A stretch of 34,263 bases of DNA, taken from positions 1-34,263 of the forward strand of contig JAQWPZ010000144.1 in the NCBI GenBank assembly GCA_029245125.1, given 5' to 3'. The DNA comes from Rubripirellula sp. GTDB lineage: Bacteria > Planctomycetota > Planctomycetia > Pirellulales > Pirellulaceae. A model generated the notes under the pieces. It made no database searches, was not told the origin of the DNA, and was given only the letters and a program-made list of their open reading frames with translations. Positions 25,225-33,820 of this stretch are shown here, piece by piece. The position numbers and the translations under genes were made by a program. Within the stretch, counting starts at the first letter, position 1, and each line of letters opens with the position of its first letter.

Positions 25225-27042
25225 CTAGCGCTCAATGTCGTATTCGCTCAGTTTTCGGTACGCCGTCGCTCGGCTGATGCCCAGCAGTTGTGCCGCTTCG
25301 GGGACATTACCGCCCGTTCGCTGCAATGCTTTGCGGATCAAACGCTTTTCCCATTCGTCGATTCGCAACGTCTCCATCCTGCTCAGTCCGGTATCCCGAA
25401 GTCCCAGGTCTTCGGTCTCAATCGCCGGATCATCTGCCATCACGACTGCGCTGTCGATGACATTGCGCAGCTGACGCACGTTGCCCGGCCACGGGTAGTC
25501 GAGCAAACGGTTCATTGACTGCTCCGTGATGGATAGATCACTGCGGCCATGTTGGATGCGAAAATGATCCAGGAAGTGTCGAGTTAGCAGCTCGATGTCT
25601 TCGCCCCGCTCGCGAAGCGGTGGAACATACAACTCAAACACACTTAGACGATAAAACAGGTCCTCGCGAAACTTTTTGTCACGAACAATTTCAGCTAGGT
25701 CGCGATTGGTTGCCGCGATCACTCGCACGTCGACCAACACTTCCTCAGTGGCACCGACAGGCAAGAAAGGATGCCCCTCCAGAATTCTCAATAGCTTGGC
25801 TTGGCCCTCGAGGGTAAGCTCACCGATCTCATCAAGGAATAGCGTGCCAGTGTGAGATTGTTGAAACCATCCAATGTGATCGCTGTCTGCGCCGGTAAAC
25901 GATCCTTTCTTGTGACCAAATAATTGGCTCTCCATTAGATCGCGAGGAATCGCGGCGCAATTGACGGTAAGCATGGGACGCCGCACTCGCGGGCTGGCTC
26001 GATGGACGGCTCGCGCAACGAGTTCTTTTCCCGTACCACTTTCCCCTCGAATCAACACGCTTCCACTTGCGCGGCCAACGCGTTCGATCTTGGCTTTCAG
26101 TTTGCCCATGATCTTGCTGGTGCCGATCAATTCGTCCGTTTCCGCGTTACGGTCGGCAATCCGTCGTTTTTCGCTGCGGAGCTTGTCGTTTTCAAAAGCT
26201 CGAGTCAAACCGACCGCGAGAAGCCTGCCCGCGGCGACCGCCAATTCGAAATGTGTGTCATTGAACCCGGTTTCTTGGCGATATAGATGCAGGACGCCTA
26301 GATTGTTGTTACCACTGTCGAGTGGGACGTAGATCGTGTCGGACCATTGTTCGTCACGGCTCAAATCGGCCGGCCGCGATGCATCGTTGATCCAAATCGC
26401 TTCGCCCTCGCGAACCACCCTTCGGATGAGTCCCTTTCCGAGAGTGACCGTATCGCTTTTGTCGGCCGGTGTGACCCGCTGTGGCTTGAGGCGACCGTCA
26501 CCCGAATCAAACGACAGTCCCACCACATCTGCTCCGGTTCGGTCTCGCAGCAAATCGATCACTGTGTCGATCACTTCGTCCGGATTATCTGATTTCAGTA
26601 GGTGCAGACTGAGCGTGTATAGGTCAAGGAGGTAGCCCGCATTCGCGACGCTGGCCATTGGGTCCTCATTTTCAATGAGGAGCGATTTTTCGGTCGCAAA
26701 ATCTTGAATGATCGTTTGCGTGGTGGGGCCATCATCGAAACCGTCCATTGGTGATTCAACCAATTGAATGTCGGTACTGCCCACCGAGATCAGCGTTTTA
26801 TCCAGAAGCCGAGCGTGGTCCGTTTTTTGTCCATTGACCAGGGTGCCATTCCGGCTGCTCGTGTCTCGCAGGTGCCAGTTTCCGTCTTCGAAATAGACGA
26901 CGGCATGAAAGCGAGAGCTAACCGGGTCTGTAAGCATGATCTCGCAACTTGAACCCCGTCCAATGTGCATTGGACGCGAGGTATCCAAGAGGAACTGCTT
27001 GCCTTTTTCTGGCCCGCTACGAACCGACAGATAAGCAACCAC
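25225..27042 (-). CDS. FHA-GAF-sigma54 activator (NtrC-like) with Fis-type HTH
   Basis: An N-terminal FHA domain (about 25-95; 'MHIGRGSSCEIML', 'SSRFHA', 'SSRNGTLVNG') is followed by a GAF-like domain (about 140-285) and a sigma54-interaction AAA+ domain (305-535). Walker A is GESGTGKE (333-340). The sigma54-contact loop is GSFTGA (380-385), a variant of GAFTGA. Walker B is LFLDE (401-405). A Fis-type helix-turn-helix (578-598, 'NVPEAAQLLGISRATAYRKL') ends the protein. It starts at GTG 27042. FHA in place of a receiver suggests control by a Ser/Thr kinase. Target promoters are unknown. Confidence 0.92.
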   Translation of the reverse strand: MVAYLSVRSGPEKGKQFLLDTSRPMHIGRGSSCEIMLTDPVSSRFHAVVYFEDGNWHLRDTSSRNGTLVNGQKTDHARLLDKTLISVGSTDIQLVESPMDGFDDGPTTQTIIQDFATEKSLLIENEDPMASVANAGYLLDLYTLSLHLLKSDNPDEVIDTVIDLLRDRTGADVVGLSFDSGDGRLKPQRVTPADKSDTVTLGKGLIRRVVREGEAIWINDASRPADLSRDEQWSDTIYVPLDSGNNNLGVLHLYRQETGFNDTHFELAVAAGRLLAVGLTRAFENDKLRSEKRRIADRNAETDELIGTSKIMGKLKAKIERVGRASGSVLIRGESGTGKELVARAVHRASPRVRRPMLTVNCAAIPRDLMESQLFGHKKGSFTGADSDHIGWFQQSHTGTLFLDEIGELTLEGQAKLLRILEGHPFLPVGATEEVLVDVRVIAATNRDLAEIVRDKKFREDLFYRLSVFELYVPPLRERGEDIELLTRHFLDHFRIQHGRSDLSITEQSMNRLLDYPWPGNVRQLRNVIDSAVVMADDPAIETEDLGLRDTGLSRMETLRIDEWEKRLIRKALQRTGGNVPEAAQLLGISRATAYRKLSEYDIER

Positions 27043-27412
27043 GAGTCATTCAGGGTTTATGAGAAAGCCGGTTAGTTAGTTAGGGGTAGTTTACGGCGTT
27101 AGAAGTTCATTGGGATGGGGTGTGAAACGTTAGCGGAGCAAAATTCTCGGTTACTGTGACAAAATATCTCGCCTAACTTGCCTCTGTTTTTGGTTTCTGA
27201 CGAGATTTGTCCGATCGATTTATCCCCCATTCACATGGTGCAACGGTGACCCGCAATCGTAATCGCGGCCGCGTGATCCCTGCGAAAGACACCATCATCT
27301 CGGGATTTCGAGCGGAAACGAGGTTTCCAGAATTTGGTTCGCAGTTGGGAAGCTGCTCGGGCAGCTGGGAGATTTTTGAACGCTATCGCACTCGCTACCA
27401 AGTTTGTCGTTG

Positions 27413-27470
27413 GACAGGGGGCGATACAAAAGACAGGGGGGCGATACAAAAGACAAGGGGGAGATACAAG
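27413..27470 (+). repeat. Tandem repeat, three copies of a 19-20 bp unit
   Basis: The units are GACAGGGGGCGATACAAAA (27413-27431), GACAGGGGGGCGATACAAAA (27432-27451) and GACAAGGGGGAGATACAAG (27452-27470). The purine-rich core GGGGGCGATACAAA recurs. Confidence 0.9.
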
Positions 27471-27675
27471 CTTCGGCCCTACGTCGAATGTTGATTGCGA
27501 ATCTGCCCGAGAGAGACTCGGCGGGACCAAGTTCCGGTTGGCCAGCAATGGCCCACGCGGGGTGTCATTCAATTGCATCGGCGAGGTTGGGGATGACATG
27601 TCGCACCGGATGTGGCATTTCCCCTTTCGCTTCCGATGATTGGGTTTGTCACCGATCTCGTTTTTGACCTTGTCG

Positions 27676-27699
27676 AGAACGCCACTGGATGGGCGTTCT
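27676..27699 (-). terminator. Stem-loop downstream of the YHYH gene
   Basis: An 8-bp perfect stem (AGAACGCC / GGCGTTCT) with an 8-nt loop lies 28 bp beyond the YHYH gene's stop on its own strand. No T-tract follows. A terminator role is by position only. Confidence 0.4.
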
Positions 27700-27727
27700 T
27701 GAATGGATTGCCGATCCCAGGCGGCGA

Positions 27728-29227
27728 TTACTCGTTCGGCAGGGACCGACTGCGGCTTCGATTCGTGCTTGGACGGCCGCTGTCTGGCTGACCGCTCCTG
27801 CCTCTGCTCCTGCTGTTACTTCTGCTGCTTGGCCGCGTTTCCGATGAGGAGGCTCGCAACTGGGTTTGTTGCTCGCGAGTCAAAATTTCTCGGAGCTCTC
27901 GGTCAACGGTGGTTTGCAACTCACGTAGCTTGGCTTGCTGCTCGGTGGAGAGGTTTAATGATTGGACGAGCGGAGCTGGAATAATTTGGCCAGCCCTAGC
28001 AGCATCACGATTGGTCGATTCACGGGAACTCTGCTCACGGGAACTCTGCTCACGGGGAGGCAACCTATCGGGAGTTCGTTGGTCGCGACCATCGGCCCCC
28101 GGCGGCATCGGCCCCCGATCACCGCTTGGGCCCCGATCACCACTTGGGCCCCTGCCTCCACTTGGGCCGTGGCGAAAATCAGCCGATGGTGTGCCACGAT
28201 AGTTTCGGGGCACGACTGGCCATTGCTCGGTCATGAAGTAGGCGTATGTGCCGTCTGGAAAATCGGGCGTGACTGTGAAGCGACCGTTACATTCATCCAA
28301 GTCGCCGGCACCTTCAACATATTCGTAGTCGCGGAGAAAGGTACCGTCATACTTTCCAGCAGGAGCGTCTCCGCCGGGGCGATCCCCTTTTTTCAAACGG
28401 TAGCTAGACGTCAGCTTTTGGACGGCCGATGTCGCATTCTTTGGATTACTGTATCCGAATACTGCGTAGATAGGAAAACCATCGGCAGCCCAGCCGATCA
28501 GTGGGGAGTGGGATCCCGCTTTGACTCTGACCGAATCGATTAATCCGGTTGGTAAACCGTGATAGTGGTACTTGCCCGTCGGTTGAACATGGGCATGCGA
28601 CATGTCGATACCGAGGTTGATCGCACCAGAAAGAGGCTCGTATTGCCAGCCAGGTTCTCCGTCATAAAATTCGGCTGCACCTGGATCAAATGGAACCCCG
28701 TTGACCGCTACACCGAACTCTCCCTGGATTGGCGTCGTCTGATCCGCGACTTGAGGATCTGCGGGGACTCGATATACGTGACGCTGGACTGTGATGCGAT
28801 TCGGATTTCCTCGATTGGGAAACCGACCTGTGTTGTGGTTAGGGATTCCATTGGAAACGATGACACGGTCGTCGCCATCAATGCTGATGGTGACTTCGCT
28901 TTCCGTTGGCGGTGAGTCGGTAGCAGAAAGTGGTGTCAGTGTGCCCTTTTCGGTCACTCGATGAGAACGCATGGGCGGGCCACCCCTGCCTCGGCTACCG
29001 AATCCTTGTCCTCTGCCACCTATCCCCTGCCCTCGACCACCGAATCCCTGTCCTCTGGCACCGAATCCCTGTCCTCTGGCACCTATCCCCTGTCCTCTGC
29101 CACCGAATCCCGGACCACGACCGCCTGCCCCAGGTCCGTTCTGATCCGATCCGGGTGACTGCGCAAGCAGGATTCCAGGGCTGAAGAAGATCGCCAGCAT
29201 GACTAGGCGGTGAAGAATTTGGTTCAT
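27728..29227 (-). CDS. Secreted YHYH-domain protein with Gly/Arg heptad repeats
   Basis: The ATG at 29227 is chosen because a signal peptide starts there ('MNQILHRLVMLAIFFSPGIL', cleavage near LAQS). Residues 40-81 form six heptads of the type G(F/I)GxRGQ. A YHYH domain follows (about 110-345), with the hallmark 'HAHVQPTGKYHYHGLP' (211-226) and 'GWAADGFPIYAVFGY'. The C-terminus has Gly/Asp/Arg repeats ('GPSGDRGPSGDRG'), REQSS repeats, a helix 'LSTEQQAKLRELQTTVDREL' and an Arg/Ser-rich tail. YHYH proteins are poorly understood; the histidines suggest metal binding. The basic Gly/Arg segments are unusual for an exported protein. Confidence 0.88.
   Translation of the reverse strand: MNQILHRLVMLAIFFSPGILLAQSPGSDQNGPGAGGRGPGFGGRGQGIGARGQGFGARGQGFGGRGQGIGGRGQGFGSRGRGGPPMRSHRVTEKGTLTPLSATDSPPTESEVTISIDGDDRVIVSNGIPNHNTGRFPNRGNPNRITVQRHVYRVPADPQVADQTTPIQGEFGVAVNGVPFDPGAAEFYDGEPGWQYEPLSGAINLGIDMSHAHVQPTGKYHYHGLPTGLIDSVRVKAGSHSPLIGWAADGFPIYAVFGYSNPKNATSAVQKLTSSYRLKKGDRPGGDAPAGKYDGTFLRDYEYVEGAGDLDECNGRFTVTPDFPDGTYAYFMTEQWPVVPRNYRGTPSADFRHGPSGGRGPSGDRGPSGDRGPMPPGADGRDQRTPDRLPPREQSSREQSSRESTNRDAARAGQIIPAPLVQSLNLSTEQQAKLRELQTTVDRELREILTREQQTQLRASSSETRPSSRSNSRSRGRSGQPDSGRPSTNRSRSRSLPNE
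28985..29110 (-). repeat. 21-bp tandem repeat, six copies, coding for heptads
   Basis: Six in-frame 21-bp units encode GFGGRGQ, GIGARGQ, GFGARGQ, GFGGRGQ, GIGGRGQ and GFGSRGR within the YHYH protein. Changes are mostly conservative. Confidence 0.9.
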
Positions 29228-29688
29228 GATTCGATTCCTTGTCGAAAATTTTGTTGACGCAGATAGCCAAATGGGCGCGAACATGTTGGCGGAGACGCAT
29301 ACCCTCGGAGAACAATGCGAGAATCCGTTGGCAAAGGGGACGCCGTTTCCAAATTTTTTTGGTAAGTGGTCAGTTTTTGGAACCAGCTTGTTTTTGGAAC
29401 CAGTTTGCTTCGGGATGCGGCTTGCTTCGGGATGCAGGGGGATCGCGAGTCTGCGAATCGCTGCTGAGCCGATTCCCCTTGTTCACGTGGTCCCTTTGCC
29501 TATGCGATCAAGCTGTCTGCCTCAATCAAGGCCTGTCCTCATCGTCAGCTAGTCACAGAGAGATTTCTCCGCGTGCTATTTGCAGGTGGAGCAGCGTAGA
29601 TGATGCTTCTTGCCGCGAGCAAGATTCGTGGGTTCAGCAATCGTGAGGCATGGTGACCGTGCGGCAGAAGCACTCAGGTTGAGGCGAG
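29228..29688. other. Intergenic region with 17-bp periodic repeats
   Basis: These 461 bp separate the YHYH gene from the PQQ-propeller gene, which lies upstream on the same strand. No gene is supported. A four-unit 17-bp periodic array lies at 29374-29441. Confidence 0.55.
29374..29441 (+). repeat. Composite 17-bp tandem array (two plus two units)
   Basis: The units are TTTTTGGAACCAGCTTG, TTTTTGGAACCAGTTTG, CTTCGGGATGCGGCTTG and CTTCGGGATGCAGGGGG. Units 1-2 and 3-4 are near-identical pairs of different sequence, joined without a break in the 17-bp period. Confidence 0.9.
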
Positions 29689-30972
29689 CTAATCTTTGCG
29701 AATTGCCCAGAGCGCCTCGAAGGTTCGCAGATAGATTGTGCCATTAGAGATCACAGGCGAGGCGGACATCGATTCACCGGTTTCGTTCTGCGCGACAATT
29801 TCGAAATTTCTTCCTGATTTGACAACGCTGATCTTTCCATCTCGAGCGGTGAGATAGAGATGGCCGTCGGCGTAGATAGGTGAAGCGCGATGTCGATGGC
29901 TGTGAGTGCGGTGCATGTAGACCTCTTCGCCGGTTTTTCGATCGAGGACGAGCAGCATGCCGTTCTCTCGACAGAGGTAAACCAAGTCTTCATGAATCAG
30001 CGGCGAAGGAACATCGGGTGTATGATCGTCTCTCGTCCAAAAAATGGCATCGCTATCTGTTAAATCTCCCTGCTTATTGGGCGTGACCGCAAACACAGGC
30101 CCGTTCTTGGCCGTTGGGCAGACCACGATACCGTTCGCCGCCGCGGGGGAAGCCACGAATCGGAGAGTTGGGTGATAGCTTTTACCTTGTGGATTTAGGC
30201 CACCGAGCCGCCAGATCTCTTTACCGTCCTGCAGTGAATGGGCGATCGTGTAATCAGCTCCATGAGTAATTAGCTGGGTGATGCCATCATGATCGTAGAG
30301 AATCGGTGACGCATAGGAATGCTCGTTTTCTTTCGAGGCACCGGTGACCCGGTCTACCTTCCAGAGGTGGTCACCGGTGGTGGCGTCCAGGGCAACCACA
30401 ATGGCTTCTTGGGTGTTTGGTTTGCCATCACCATGGATTAGTTGGACGAACAAACGGTTCTCATGCATGACTGGCGTTGCCGACATCCCGAATGCAATAT
30501 TGAATTTTCCGTACCTTTGTTGCAGGTTCGTTTTCCAGACAACGTCGCCGGCAACGGTGAAGCATGCCAAGTCTCCGGTGCCCATGAAGCTCCAGACGTG
30601 AATGCCATCGGTGATTGGGGATGGTGAGGCCGAGTTACCCTCGTCGCCACGAGCCTTTTGATTTCCTTTTCCAATTTCACGCCGCCATTGCTCCTTGCCG
30701 TTCGTTCCAAAGCACATCAGCAGTAGAATTTCGCCATCAATCGATGTGAGAAAAACTTGGTCGCCCCACACCACCGGCGTCGCCCCGGCGGGACCAGGCA
30801 ATTCAGTACGCCATGCCACGTGTCTGTCTTGCGACCATTCCAGTGGAATGTCCTTCTCTAACGACACTCCATTGCGGTTCGGTCCACGCCATGATCCCCA
30901 ATTGTCCGCGAACGATTGATTTGCAGTGGCGATGAGGAAGAGCGGAACCCAGTAGGTAATCGTTGATCTCAT
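29689..30972 (-). CDS. Secreted PQQ-like beta-propeller protein
   Basis: The ATG at 30972 begins a signal peptide ('MRSTITYWVPLFLIATANQS', cleavage near SFA). The longer frame from 31056 would place 28 charged residues before it. The mature protein opens 'NWGSWRGPNRNGVS', a motif common in planctomycete PQQ-propeller proteins. It then shows blades of the type 'VVWGDQVFLTSIDGEIL', 'VALDATTGDHLWKV' and 'LVLDRKTGEEVYMHRTHS', over 427 residues in all. The fold is like BamB or quinoprotein dehydrogenases, but without a clear cofactor or catalytic signature a binding or scaffold role is as likely as an enzymatic one. Confidence 0.9.
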   Translation of the reverse strand: MRSTITYWVPLFLIATANQSFADNWGSWRGPNRNGVSLEKDIPLEWSQDRHVAWRTELPGPAGATPVVWGDQVFLTSIDGEILLLMCFGTNGKEQWRREIGKGNQKARGDEGNSASPSPITDGIHVWSFMGTGDLACFTVAGDVVWKTNLQQRYGKFNIAFGMSATPVMHENRLFVQLIHGDGKPNTQEAIVVALDATTGDHLWKVDRVTGASKENEHSYASPILYDHDGITQLITHGADYTIAHSLQDGKEIWRLGGLNPQGKSYHPTLRFVASPAAANGIVVCPTAKNGPVFAVTPNKQGDLTDSDAIFWTRDDHTPDVPSPLIHEDLVYLCRENGMLLVLDRKTGEEVYMHRTHSHRHRASPIYADGHLYLTARDGKISVVKSGRNFEIVAQNETGESMSASPVISNGTIYLRTFEALWAIRKD

Positions 30973-31211
30973 CGGTGGGCGGCTCCGGAAAAGGGTGCGT
31001 GGTGTGTGGATCCTCCCGTGAGGTAAACCGCAGCCTAACCCTTCGCGGAGTGGCAATCAACGACCGCTCAGGCCGTCTCAAATCGTCACACAATCATTCC
31101 GTTTGTGATCTCCGTCTGCTCGAATCTCTATTTCCACCCAGGATGTGCCGGCATTGTGATAACCATCATGCGGTAGCTGCGCCGATGGTCGTCAGATGGT
31201 CCGACCGTCGT

Positions 31212-32474
31212 TTACTCGGGCGTTGCCTGACGATGGTTGCGAAATGGATCAATCCAAAACCCAATGTCATCGCCTTCTGTTTCGCCGGGCCTAGGCACAC
31301 TGACTCGATCCTTCGGAATGGTGTCTAAGCGTCGGTTGGGCCCAAAGGAATAGAGGAAGATGGGCTGGAATCCTTGCATCCGGAGCCAATAAGCGTTGTT
31401 CCAGGGGTCGAGGTAATACTTGCTTCGCAGGGAAGCTAAATCCACGTTGATGCTGGATGAAGTTTCGAAAATGAATTCATTTGGATCGTTGATGGTGACC
31501 AGTCCCTCGCGGACACCCATGTAAATTCGGAAATCAGACAGCTCATCTGAATTCGCAAGACCGGGATTGATCGCCCCGTAGCTTTCGAGCTCACTGCCGA
31601 GCTTTTCCAGTTCCTGTTGTGCTTTGGCAATCAATTCTGAGTCGCTGTTGAACACAAAACGCTCAAGAAGCGGATTTGCTGCAAAGCCTAATGCAAGGGA
31701 GGTTACCAGCATCACAAGTGGCAGGAACGCGGCAATCCACCAGCGTGGAATTTGAAAACTTTGCCGTAGATTGAAAGACTTGTTCAGAATATCGACTAAA
31801 AAAAGCAAACCGAGCATTAGCTCTGCCGCTTCGAACGCCATCATGATGTTGCTGACCCAGTAGACAATGCCAGTCAGCGCAAACCAGGGTGACAACCAAA
31901 TGGCTGGGGCAAATTTTTCTAGCCAATCTGCCGGTGCATATGTTCTCGTGGTGCTGTGGTGTAAGGCTGACCAAAGAGGAGCGGCGACACCGTAGCCGAA
32001 ACAGATCATCGCGATGATCACACGCGGTGAGATCCTTTGTTGCAAAATGTTGTGGAAATTCAATTCCTGTTGACTGTTCATCGTCTGGAAAACTTCGGGC
32101 GGCATGATTCCGAGAACCCTTTGCCCCCAAGAGATTTCTTCACCCGCCGCAAGAATGCAAAACGCGGTTGGTAGGGCCAGTGTTATCAGTCGACTGAGTC
32201 CGACGGAGTTAATGCTGGGCCGCCGCTTTTTCTCGCGAGATACCTTGCCCGCAACCATCCCAACGAGGACGCACACGCCTGTCATTCCGGCGATCGCGAA
32301 GGCGAAGAATGTCGCCCATTCGCCGGCAGAATCTTCCCACATGAGCTTGTCGAATAGATTGCGATCTGCTGCCAGGAGCCACAGCAGACCACCGACGAAG
32401 AAAAAGAAGAACATGGTTACCGTGGTGGCTTGCAGAATGCTCGCTGTCGGATCACGGTTCTGATTCTCCTGCAT
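31212..32474 (-). CDS. Polytopic membrane protein with EEISWGQR motif and pseudopilin-like tail
   Basis: Roughly seven membrane segments are visible (about residues 17-36, 52-75, 93-110, 151-170, 190-210, 212-230 and 245-265). Between segments 3 and 4 lies 'AAGEEISWGQRVLGIMPPEV' and then 'NSQQELNFHN', a conserved-looking acidic/His motif I recall from uncharacterised bacterial membrane proteins. A soluble C-terminal domain (about 275-415) resembles the type II secretion pseudopilin C-terminus: 'YYLDPWNNAYWL', 'FLYSFGPNRRLDT' and 'GDDIGFWID'. The start is 63 bp from the end of the upstream PEP-CTERM gene, same strand. The function is unknown. Confidence 0.75.
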   Translation of the reverse strand: MQENQNRDPTASILQATTVTMFFFFFVGGLLWLLAADRNLFDKLMWEDSAGEWATFFAFAIAGMTGVCVLVGMVAGKVSREKKRRPSINSVGLSRLITLALPTAFCILAAGEEISWGQRVLGIMPPEVFQTMNSQQELNFHNILQQRISPRVIIAMICFGYGVAAPLWSALHHSTTRTYAPADWLEKFAPAIWLSPWFALTGIVYWVSNIMMAFEAAELMLGLLFLVDILNKSFNLRQSFQIPRWWIAAFLPLVMLVTSLALGFAANPLLERFVFNSDSELIAKAQQELEKLGSELESYGAINPGLANSDELSDFRIYMGVREGLVTINDPNEFIFETSSSINVDLASLRSKYYLDPWNNAYWLRMQGFQPIFLYSFGPNRRLDTIPKDRVSVPRPGETEGDDIGFWIDPFRNHRQATPE

Positions 32475-32537
32475 GGATACTCGTTCTTTTACACGGAAAT
32501 GCTCGGGCCTCGTGACCGATCAAGCGTGCATCGAGGC

Positions 32538-33466
32538 TCACCGCAAGACGTTCTCATCAGGAGTGTCGGAATGTTTTGTTTGGGAAATCTTAGGGTTGCG
32601 ACGACGCTTTCGGCGAATCATCGTGCAGCCCAACACCGACATCGTACTCCACGCAATGAAACTTGCGGGTTCGGGGACAATTCCTGTGGTGCCAGTGCCG
32701 TTTCTCGAATAATTCGAGAGGGCGAATTTACCGGACGCATTCGTGTCGACTCCAATGCGACCTGATTTGATGTAATTCGTATAGGGAGATTTTTTTTGTC
32801 TTCACCCACCTTACCATCAAATGTAATCAGCATTTTCGCCTCCTTGACTAATCCGGCATCGATCGCGTCGGCAATGCTACAGTTGGCGAGGTCCCGCCAT
32901 TTGGTCCGGTTCAGCTTTACATAGAACAAAAAGCGTCGGTTATCGCCCTTCGTTCCGATGGTGCCCGTCTCGCTTGATGTTTCGGTTGTGTTGTATTTGT
33001 CGTACACCTCATCACCGGAGAATGCTGCTGCATTCGAATCAAGCCCACCTCCCCAAACGCCATCGCAATCGTAAAGATCGAGCGCGAGAATTCCGTCCTT
33101 TTCTTCGTCGGAAATGTACATCGGTCCGACCGGGGTACCGTCGTTCGAATTTCCGCCATTCTTATTCACATTCAGCGTGCTTGTGTAATCCTTCGTGGCC
33201 GAATGGGCGGACGTGAAAAGGGTGAATCCTCCCGAGTGAAGTTCCATTGTCTCGACGTCGTACGTGATTGTCAGCTCAGCAGCTAGATCTGGTTTGTTCC
33301 CCGCCCATGTCATGCCGTCGTAGGCGAACCCTTTCTTCTTGTTGAAGAAGCCACCACCGTCGGTGTCATCTATTCGAAGCGTGATCGATTCTAGCGATGG
33401 CGTAGCGGAAGAGATGCTGCACAAAAGAGAGACGAACGCAAACGTTTGAAGTGATCGGGATATCAA
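32538..33466 (-). CDS. PEP-CTERM anchored secreted protein, frameshifted at an A8 tract
   Basis: A TTG start at 33466 with AAGG upstream leads into a signal peptide ('MISRSLQTFAFVSLLCSISS'). The frame then runs to a stop at 32618, giving 282 residues whose last part ('RGVRCRCWAAR') looks spurious. Switching by one base at the eight-A tract (32790-32797 on the plus strand as T8) gives a continuation 'KKSPYTNYIKSGRIG...', then a classic PEP-CTERM signal: 'VPEPASFIAW', a hydrophobic stretch and 'RRKRRR', ending at 32538. PEP-CTERM tails are processed by an exosortase, which is not in the window. The central domain ('DDTDGGGFFNKKKGFAYDG') is not assignable. The coordinates given cover both frames. 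Confidence 0.8.
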
Positions 33467-33820
33467 CGGTCAACCTTGGATGTTTTTCAGGGTCCGGGGT
33501 TTTCAAAACAACACAGGACTTTGATCGGACTACCTGTCCCGACTGGATTTTCTAGGGCTTGCCAACTAAGAATGGTAGCAGCGTGTTGGCTGTCTACTTA
33601 GCGGTGTTCGAAGCCGAAGTATGTGGTGGTCGTCCACAGAAGAACGTCTGCTTGGTGGGTCCCGAGGGACCGTAGGAATGCGGCAAGAACCAAGGGTCTG
33701 GAACACACTTTTCAATTTCGCGATGTGTGTGTTGTTTTTTTTATGCGGTGTAGAACGCCCTTGAGGCGTTGCTTGGCTAGAACGCCAAGCTTTGGGTACT
33801 TACGAATCACGGTTTGTTAA
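33467..33820. other. Divergent intergenic region with adjacent stem-loops
   Basis: This 354-bp spacer lies between divergent genes. Two neighbouring hairpins lie at 33754-33770 (AACGCC-CTTGA-GGCGTT) and 33771-33790 (GCTTGGC-TAGAAC-GCCAAGC). Their placement 30-70 bp before the start at 33821 would put them in a leader or promoter. No gene is supported. Confidence 0.5.

Larger units (their letters stand above)
27043..27727. other. Intergenic region with tandem repeats and a stem-loop
   Basis: No supported gene lies in these 685 bp. A 20-bp tandem repeat is at 27413-27470 and a stem-loop at 27676-27699. GTTAGTTAGTTAG is present near 27070. Open frames here are translations of the repeats and look non-protein-like. 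I see no convincing sigma54 site. Confidence 0.55.

Noticed and set aside
27413-27470. CRISPR-like array
   Set aside because: Units are directly joined, with no unique spacers and no cas genes.
27608-27630. Possible sigma54 promoter (TGGCATTTCCCCTTTCGC)
   Set aside because: The GC of the -12 element is misplaced relative to the TGGC element, and the motif is not positioned before a gene on that strand.
27207-27667. Overlapping plus-strand open frames in the 27.2-27.7 kb spacer
   Set aside because: They translate the G-rich tandem repeat in several frames and have no codon-level or domain support.
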